A DNA stretch of 64,000 nucleotides from Bradyrhizobium frederickii (GTDB taxonomy: Bacteria > Pseudomonadota > Alphaproteobacteria > Rhizobiales > Xanthobacteraceae), in the NCBI RefSeq assembly GCF_004570865.1, contig NZ_SPQS01000008.1, forward strand, positions 186,001-250,000. The letters run 5' to 3'. Of the stretch, positions 58,839-64,000 are shown one piece after another. A program made the translations under genes and the position numbers. A model generated the notes under the pieces. The model was given only the letters and a program-made list of their open reading frames with translations, was not told where the DNA came from and did not search any database. The first letter of the stretch is position 1. Every line of letters starts with the position of its first letter.

Positions 58839-58858
58839 GCCGGAACGTTCCTTCCGGC
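58839..58858 (+). other. hairpin between tsf and pyrH
   Basis: GCCGGAA-CGTTCC-TTCCGGC is a perfect 7-bp stem starting 2 bases after the tsf stop, without a T-run. It may be an mRNA 3'-end stabiliser or a weak terminator. Confidence 0.45.
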
Positions 58859-58896
58859 GTGCCGCCGGAAGCGGCGCCCGGACAAGGAAGGTGCTC

Positions 58897-59613
58897 ATGA
58901 CTGATCCGGTCTATCGTCGCGTCGTGATCAAGCTGTCCGGCGAATATCTCGCGGGACAGCAAGGCTTTGGCATCGACCAGCCGACCGTCGACCGGGTTGC
59001 GGATGATCTGATCGCCGCCCGCAAGCTCGGCACCGAGGTTGCGGTCGTGATCGGCGGCGGCAATATCGTGCGCGGCGTCGAGGTCTCCGCCCGCGGCGTC
59101 TCGCGCCCGACCGGCGACACCATGGGCATGCTCGCCACCATGATGAACTGCCTCGCGCTGGAAGCCGCGATCGAGCGCAAGGGCACGCCGGCGCGCACGC
59201 TGTCGGCCTTCGTCATGCCCGAGATTTCCGAGCTGTTCACCCGCACTGCGGCGCACAAATATCTCGCCGAAGGACGTATCGTGCTGCTCGGCGGCGGAAC
59301 CGGTAATCCGTACTTCACCACCGATACGACCGCGGTGCTGCGCGCCGCCGAGATCGGCGCTCAGGCGGTGCTGAAGGCGACCAATGTCGACGGCGTCTAC
59401 TCGGCCGATCCGAAGAAGGATCCCGCCGCCACGCGGTTTGACCGGCTGACCCATTCGCAGGCGATCGAGGGCGGCTACAAGGTGATGGATGCGACCGCCT
59501 TCGCGCTTGCCCGCGAGACGTCGCTGCCTATCATCGTATTCTCGATCGCGGAGCCGGGGTCGATCGGCGCGATTCTGCGCGGCGTCGGCCACGGAACCAT
59601 CGTCGCCGGCTGA
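58897..59613 (+). CDS. pyrH: UMP kinase
   Basis: This 238-residue hexameric amino-acid-kinase-fold enzyme phosphorylates UMP. Visible motifs are [13 protein letters not shown] (ATP site), [11 protein letters not shown] and [23 protein letters not shown]. The ATG at 58897 is preferred to the in-frame GTG at 58891 because AAGGAAGG is correctly spaced before it. Confidence 0.97.
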   Translation: MTDPVYRRVVIKLSGEYLAGQQGFGIDQPTVDRVADDLIAARKLGTEVAVVIGGGNIVRGVEVSARGVSRPTGDTMGMLATMMNCLALEAAIERKGTPARTLSAFVMPEISELFTRTAAHKYLAEGRIVLLGGGTGNPYFTTDTTAVLRAAEIGAQAVLKATNVDGVYSADPKKDPAATRFDRLTHSQAIEGGYKVMDATAFALARETSLPIIVFSIAEPGSIGAILRGVGHGTIVAG

Positions 59614-59681
59614 CGGCTCATCTGGCGCGCCCGAAAGGGAAGGCGCGGGAGCGGTCGCCGGGATTTTGAAGGAGAAACGTG

Positions 59682-60245
59682 ATGCCCACGGGTAATTTCG
59701 ACCTCAACGAAGTGAAGCGCCGCATGCAGGGCGCCGTCCAGTCGCTCAAGCACGAGCTCGGCGGCTTGCGGACGGGGCGCGCCTCCGCCTCGATGCTCGA
59801 TCCGGTGCAGGTCGATGCCTATGGCGGTCACATGCCGCTCAACCAGCTCGCCACCGTCAGCGTGCCGGAGCCGCGCCTGATCTCGGTGCAGGTCTGGGAC
59901 AAGTCTATGGTCAAGGCGGTGGAGAAGGCGATCGTCGATTCCAATCTCGGCCTGTCGCCCGCAACTGAAGGCCAGGTGCTGCGGCTGCGCATCCCCGAGC
60001 TGAACGAGGAGCGGCGCAAGGAGCTGGTGAAGGTCGCGCACAAATATGCGGAAGCCGCCAAGGTCGCCGCGCGCCACGTCCGCCGCGACGGCCTCGACGT
60101 CCTCAAGAAGCTCGAGAAGAATCACGAGATGTCGGAGGACGACCAGAAGCGTCACGCCGACGAGGTGCAGAAGGCGACCGACGGCACGATCGCCGAGATC
60201 GACCAGCTGCTGGCCGCCAAGGAAAAAGAAATCCTCACCGTTTAA
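59682..60245 (+). CDS. frr: ribosome recycling factor
   Basis: This 187-residue protein splits post-termination ribosomes with EF-G. It shows the two-domain pattern: the helical N-terminus [23 protein letters not shown], beta domain near [18 protein letters not shown], and C-terminal helix [16 protein letters not shown]. The ATG at 59682 follows AAGGAGAAACGTG; a GTG at 59679 is adjacent but less likely. Confidence 0.97.
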   Translation: MPTGNFDLNEVKRRMQGAVQSLKHELGGLRTGRASASMLDPVQVDAYGGHMPLNQLATVSVPEPRLISVQVWDKSMVKAVEKAIVDSNLGLSPATEGQVLRLRIPELNEERRKELVKVAHKYAEAAKVAARHVRRDGLDVLKKLEKNHEMSEDDQKRHADEVQKATDGTIAEIDQLLAAKEKEILTV

Positions 60246-60257
60246 GGCATCGCCTTC

Positions 60258-61016
60258 ATGTCCAACGCCGCCGCGCCCGCAACGGAAGGACCCGATCGGT
60301 CCGAGGCGCCTGCGCATGTCGCCATCATCATGGATGGCAACGGGCGTTGGGCGGCCGCGCGCGGTCTGCCGCGTGCGGAGGGCCATCGCCGCGGCGTCGA
60401 GGCCCTGCGCCGCGTCGTGCGCGCCTCGCACGAGCTCGGCATCCGCTATCTCACCATCTTCTCGTTCTCGTCGGAGAACTGGTCGCGCCCGGCGAGCGAG
60501 ATCGGCGATCTGTTCGGCCTGCTGCGCCGCTTCATCCGCAACGACCTGGCGAGCCTGCATCGCGACGGCGTCAAGGTCCGCATCATCGGCGAGCGCGAGG
60601 GCCTCGAGAGCGACATCTGCGCGCTGCTCAACGAGGCCGAGGAGCTGACACGCGACAATTCACGCCTCACGCTCGTCGTCGCCTTCAACTACGGCTCGCG
60701 GCAGGAGATCGCCAAAGCGGCGCAAAAGCTTGCCCGCGAGGTCGCGGAAGGAAAGCGCGACCCTGCTACGATCGATGCCGAGACGCTCGGGGCGCATCTC
60801 GATGCGCCCGACATTCCAGATCCCGATCTCATCATTCGCACCAGCGGCGAGCAGCGCCTGTCGAATTTCCTGATGTGGCAGGCCGCCTATAGCGAGCTCG
60901 TGTTCGTGCCGATCCACTGGCCCGACTTCGACAAGGCGGCGCTCGAAGGCGCGATCGCCGAATTCGCCAGGCGCGAGCGCCGTTTCGGCGGCCTGGTCGC
61001 GAAAACCGCCTCGTGA
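60258..61016 (+). CDS. uppS: undecaprenyl (cis-prenyl) diphosphate synthase
   Basis: This 252-residue enzyme condenses isopentenyl diphosphate units into the lipid carrier for cell-wall synthesis. The active-site segment [21 protein letters not shown] (residues ~24-44) and [18 protein letters not shown] region (ISFSSENW around 68-76) are present, with the C-terminal [19 protein letters not shown] and ERRFGG. The stop overlaps the GTG start of cdsA. Confidence 0.96.
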   Translation: MSNAAAPATEGPDRSEAPAHVAIIMDGNGRWAAARGLPRAEGHRRGVEALRRVVRASHELGIRYLTIFSFSSENWSRPASEIGDLFGLLRRFIRNDLASLHRDGVKVRIIGEREGLESDICALLNEAEELTRDNSRLTLVVAFNYGSRQEIAKAAQKLAREVAEGKRDPATIDAETLGAHLDAPDIPDPDLIIRTSGEQRLSNFLMWQAAYSELVFVPIHWPDFDKAALEGAIAEFARRERRFGGLVAKTAS

Positions 61017-61855
61017 GCGAACACGATTCCGCACCGGTGGGCGCCAAGCCTGCCCCGAGCAATCTGGTGATGCGGGTCCTCGCAGCGCTGGTGCTGGCGC
61101 CGCTCGCCATTGCTATCGCTTATGCCGGCGGCTGGCTCTGGGCGCTGCTCGTGACCCTGGTTTCGATCGGGCTGTTCGCGGAATGGCTGACGGTGGTCGG
61201 CGCAGGCTCGGCCGCGCTGACCGGGGCAGGGACGGTCGTCATCGCCATGATGGGCGCCGCCGTGACCTTTGGCGGGCTCAAGACCTCCATCGTCGTTGGC
61301 CTCGTCGGCGGCGCGATCGTGACGCTGATCGCGCGCGGCAAGTTCGTCTGGGCAGCGACGGGTTTTGCCTACGCAGCGGCGGCGTTGCTGGCCTCGATCC
61401 TGTTGCGCAAGGACCTCGTCAACGGCTTCTCCGCGCTGATGTTCGTGCTGCTCGTGGTGTGGGCGACCGATATCGGCGGCTATTTCGCCGGCCGCAGCAT
61501 CGGCGGGCCGAAGCTCTGGCCGCGCGTGAGCCCGAAGAAGACCTGGTCCGGCGCGCTCGGCGGCTTCGTGGCGAGCCTTGCGGTGGCCGGAGGTTTTGCC
61601 GCTTGCGGCATCGGCAAGGCGGTTCCGCTGCTCTTGGTCGGCGCCGTCCTCTCAGTGGTGTCGCAACTCGGCGATCTCTTCGAATCCGCCGTGAAGCGGC
61701 GCTTCGGTGTCAAGGATTCCAGTCACTTAATTCCCGGCCATGGCGGGCTTATGGACCGCCTGGACGGTTTTGTCGCCGCCATCCTGGCGGCCTGGATTAT
61801 CGGCTTTCTCCGCCATGGTGTGCATAGCGCCGGAAGCGGTCTTATGGTTTGGTGA
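61013..61855 (+). CDS. cdsA: phosphatidate cytidylyltransferase
   Basis: This 280-residue membrane enzyme makes CDP-diacylglycerol. It has about eight helices, and the CdsA signature at the C-terminus is [25 protein letters not shown], here in two parts: [11 protein letters not shown] and [14 protein letters not shown]. The GTG start forms a GTGA overlap with the uppS stop, which argues for coupling. Confidence 0.95.
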   Translation: MSEHDSAPVGAKPAPSNLVMRVLAALVLAPLAIAIAYAGGWLWALLVTLVSIGLFAEWLTVVGAGSAALTGAGTVVIAMMGAAVTFGGLKTSIVVGLVGGAIVTLIARGKFVWAATGFAYAAAALLASILLRKDLVNGFSALMFVLLVVWATDIGGYFAGRSIGGPKLWPRVSPKKTWSGALGGFVASLAVAGGFAACGIGKAVPLLLVGAVLSVVSQLGDLFESAVKRRFGVKDSSHLIPGHGGLMDRLDGFVAAILAAWIIGFLRHGVHSAGSGLMVW

Positions 61856-61859
61856 GGAT

Positions 61860-63083
61860 ATGAGCGCGGTCCCATTGCGAAACAACAAGGCTGCGGCGGC
61901 GTCCGTCCGCAGCGTCACGGTTCTCGGCGCCACCGGCTCGATCGGCGACAGCACGATGGATCTGCTGCGCGCCTCGCCCGAGCGCTACCGCGTCGAAGCG
62001 CTGACGGCGAACGGCAACGTCGAGGCGCTGGCAAAGCTCGCGAAGGAATTTTCCGCGCGTTATGTCGCGATCGCCGACACCTCCAAATTCGCCGAGCTCA
62101 AGGCCGCCCTGGCGGGAACGAGCACGGAATGCGGCGCCGGCGAAAGCGCGGTGATCGAAGCCGGCGCGCGTCCGGCCGATTGGGTGATGGCGGCCGTGAG
62201 CGGCGCCGCCGGATTGAAGCCGGCACTGGCGGCGGTCGATCGCGGCGCGCACGTGGCGCTGGCCAACAAGGAATGTCTGGTTTGCGCCGGCGATTTCTTC
62301 ATGCAGCGTGCCGCCAAGGCGGGCGCATGCATCCTGCCGGCCGATTCCGAACACAATGCGCTGTTCCAGGCGCTGAGCTCCGGCAACCGCGACGAACTGG
62401 TCCGCGTCATCATCACGGCCTCGGGCGGCCCGTTCCGCACCTGGAAGCCGGCGGACATTGAGCAGGCGACCCTCGAACAGGCGCTGAAGCATCCGAACTG
62501 GAGCATGGGCCAGAAGATCACGATCGATTCCGCCTCGATGATGAACAAGGGCCTCGAGGTGATCGAAGCGTCCTATCTGTTCGCGCTTGCGCCCGAGGAA
62601 ATCGACGTTCTCGTTCATCCGCAGTCGATCATTCACGGCATGGTCGAATTTTCCGACTGCTCGGTGGTGGCCCAGCTCGGCGCGCCTGACATGCGCACTC
62701 CGATCGCGCATTGCCTCGGCTGGCCCGACCGGATCAAGGGGCCGGCGGCCAAGCTGGATCTCGCCAAGATCGGCCAGCTGACCTTCGAGGCGCCCGATTT
62801 CGAGCGCTTCCCCGGGCTGCGCCTGGCTTTCGATTCGCTCAGGACGGGGAAGGGCGCGACCACGGTCTACAACGCGGCCAACGAGGTCGCGGTCGCCGCG
62901 TTCATCGCCGGCAAGATCCGGTTCGGCGCGATCGCACGGCTGGTGGAGGCGACGCTGGACGACTGGATCCGGAGCGGGAACCAGGCACCGCTGACGTCGG
63001 CGGACGATGCAATCTCTGTTGACCATGTTGCGCGAAATAGAGCTGCCGCCCTATTGCCTCAAATTGCCTTAAAGGCATCCTAG
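61860..63083 (+). CDS. dxr: 1-deoxy-D-xylulose-5-phosphate reductoisomerase
   Basis: This 407-residue enzyme performs the first committed step of the MEP isoprenoid pathway and so supplies uppS. The NADPH motif is [12 protein letters not shown] (residues ~22-33). Metal-site residues are in [10 protein letters not shown], the substrate region is [14 protein letters not shown], and the flexible loop lies near [14 protein letters not shown]. The ATG at 61860 is 4 bases after cdsA; open frame further upstream is a shadow. Confidence 0.96.
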   Translation: MSAVPLRNNKAAAASVRSVTVLGATGSIGDSTMDLLRASPERYRVEALTANGNVEALAKLAKEFSARYVAIADTSKFAELKAALAGTSTECGAGESAVIEAGARPADWVMAAVSGAAGLKPALAAVDRGAHVALANKECLVCAGDFFMQRAAKAGACILPADSEHNALFQALSSGNRDELVRVIITASGGPFRTWKPADIEQATLEQALKHPNWSMGQKITIDSASMMNKGLEVIEASYLFALAPEEIDVLVHPQSIIHGMVEFSDCSVVAQLGAPDMRTPIAHCLGWPDRIKGPAAKLDLAKIGQLTFEAPDFERFPGLRLAFDSLRTGKGATTVYNAANEVAVAAFIAGKIRFGAIARLVEATLDDWIRSGNQAPLTSADDAISVDHVARNRAAALLPQIALKAS

Positions 63084-63126
63084 TTGGTTCGGACCAGGGC
63101 CTTGCGGCGCTGGATGAGGGAACTCG

Positions 63127-64000
63127 ATGATCGATTTTTTTACCCATAGTTTCAATACGTTGAGCCATGGGCTCCTCGGCTACGCGGTTCCCTTCCTGTT
63201 CGTCCTGACGATCGTCGTGTTCTTCCACGAGCTCGGCCATTTTCTGGTCGCGCGCTGGGCAGGCGTGCGGGTGCTGACCTTTTCGCTCGGCTTCGGACCT
63301 GAGCTGATCGGCTTCAACGACCGCCGTGGCACTCGCTGGAAGATTTCGGCCATCCCGCTCGGCGGCTACGTCAAGTTCTTCGGCGACGAGAGCGAGGCCT
63401 CGACCCCGTCCGCGCAGACCCTTGCGGCCATGACGGCCGAGGAGCGCGCCGGCAGCTTTCACCACAAGAAGGTCGGTCCGCGTGCCGCCATCGTCGCGGC
63501 CGGTCCGATCGCCAATTTCATCCTGGGTGCGCTGATCTTCGCCGGCATGGCCCTGTATTACGGCAAGCCGAGCACGATCGCGCGCGTCGACGGCGTCGTC
63601 GCCGATGGCGCGGCGGCTGCGGCCGGCTTCAAGGTTGGGGACGTGGTCGTCCAGATCGACGGTAAGCCGATCGAGAGCTTTGCCGACATGCAGCGAATCG
63701 TTGCGATGAATGCGGGTTCGGCGCTTGCCTTCCAGGTGAAGCGGGACGGTACCATCGTCTCGCTGACGGCAACCCCGGCGCTGCTCGAGCGTAAGGATCC
63801 GTTCGGCAACAGCCACCGTCTCGGCGTGCTCGGCATCGAGCACAAGGCACAGGCCGGCGAGGCCTCCACCGCGCCGGTGGGCATCGGCGAGGCGCTCAAG
63901 ATCGGGGTCGAGCAGGTCTGGTTCATCATCACCAGCACCTTCAAGTTCCTTGGCTCGCTGTTCGTCGGGCATGGCAATCCCAACGAGGTCAGCGGCGTCC
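63127..64000 (+). CDS. rseP: site-2 protease RseP, N-terminal part (3' end outside window)
   Basis: The 291 visible codons have the first membrane helix with the zinc motif VVFFHELGHFLVARW (HExxH). The conserved SLGFGPELIGF and PLGGYVKFFGDES follow, and then a PDZ domain (~145-225: GVVADGAAAAAGFKVGDVVVQIDG). The C-terminal NxxPxxxxDG part lies beyond the window. It has no stop in frame, so it is cut only by the window edge. Confidence 0.95.
   Translation, partial: MIDFFTHSFNTLSHGLLGYAVPFLFVLTIVVFFHELGHFLVARWAGVRVLTFSLGFGPELIGFNDRRGTRWKISAIPLGGYVKFFGDESEASTPSAQTLAAMTAEERAGSFHHKKVGPRAAIVAAGPIANFILGALIFAGMALYYGKPSTIARVDGVVADGAAAAAGFKVGDVVVQIDGKPIESFADMQRIVAMNAGSALAFQVKRDGTIVSLTATPALLERKDPFGNSHRLGVLGIEHKAQAGEASTAPVGIGEALKIGVEQVWFIITSTFKFLGSLFVGHGNPNEVSGV

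Overview
This is a GC-rich chromosomal window from an alphaproteobacterium, most likely Bradyrhizobium or a close relative. The evidence is a mitochondrial-type nuo cluster with a short NuoG, a ProRS without the editing insert, a PcuABCDE-type copper operon, a LexA site of the alphaproteobacterial GAAC-N7-GAAC form, and short dispersed repeats of a kind I associate with Bradyrhizobium. No tRNA, rRNA, CRISPR array, prophage or transposase gene was seen. The window cuts nuoE at its left edge and rseP at its right edge.

Layout. 1-11.5 kb: the end of nuoE, a small membrane ORF, then nuoF-G-H-I-J-K-L-M-N (complex I), tightly packed and followed with 1-4 base junctions by birA, ribonuclease J, methylmalonyl-CoA epimerase and a DUF1467 protein (to 14.7 kb). 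14.7-19 kb: a REP-like inverted repeat, small membrane or stress-type proteins (GlsB/YeaQ type, YidB type), a possible gene remnant, mtnK and a secreted unknown. 19.2-27 kb: a five-gene peptide/nickel-type ABC importer, two REP-like elements, a shortened LysR regulator, and a RidA plus ATC-hydrolase pair. 27-31.2 kb (minus strand): a ribose-type sugar ABC importer and a globin. 31.7-37.1 kb: pcuABCDE (copper acquisition for cytochrome oxidase). 37.2-40.6 kb: proS, lolC/E, lolD. 40.7-47.1 kb: two divergently arranged regulator/oxidoreductase pairs, a GNAT protein and methionine aminopeptidase. 47.5-53.8 kb: an Omp25/31-type porin, a 32-residue SOS-controlled membrane peptide, dnaE, an exported beta-carbonic anhydrase and a lipoprotein. 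54-56.6 kb: a pseudo-caspase with a huge proline-rich tail. 56.8-64 kb: rpsB-tsf-pyrH-frr-uppS-cdsA-dxr-rseP, the conserved translation/envelope cluster.

Most interesting observation. Between the porin terminator and dnaE lies an unlisted 32-codon gene (48439-48537) for a single-pass membrane peptide. Its promoter is overlaid by two abutting, oppositely oriented LexA boxes (GAAC-N7-GAAC-AAT-GTTC-N7-GTTC, 48389-48421). This is the architecture expected for a SidA-like SOS-induced cell-division inhibitor, known from Caulobacter. Other notable points are a caspase-fold protein that has lost both catalytic residues, two genes whose stop codons are supplied by a repeat element, a 27-bp perfect repeat placed just downstream of two unrelated genes, a histidine-rich loop in NuoL, and a minus-strand terminator with no visible gene to terminate.

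All functional statements rest on reading the translated sequence and on remembered family features. No database search was run.
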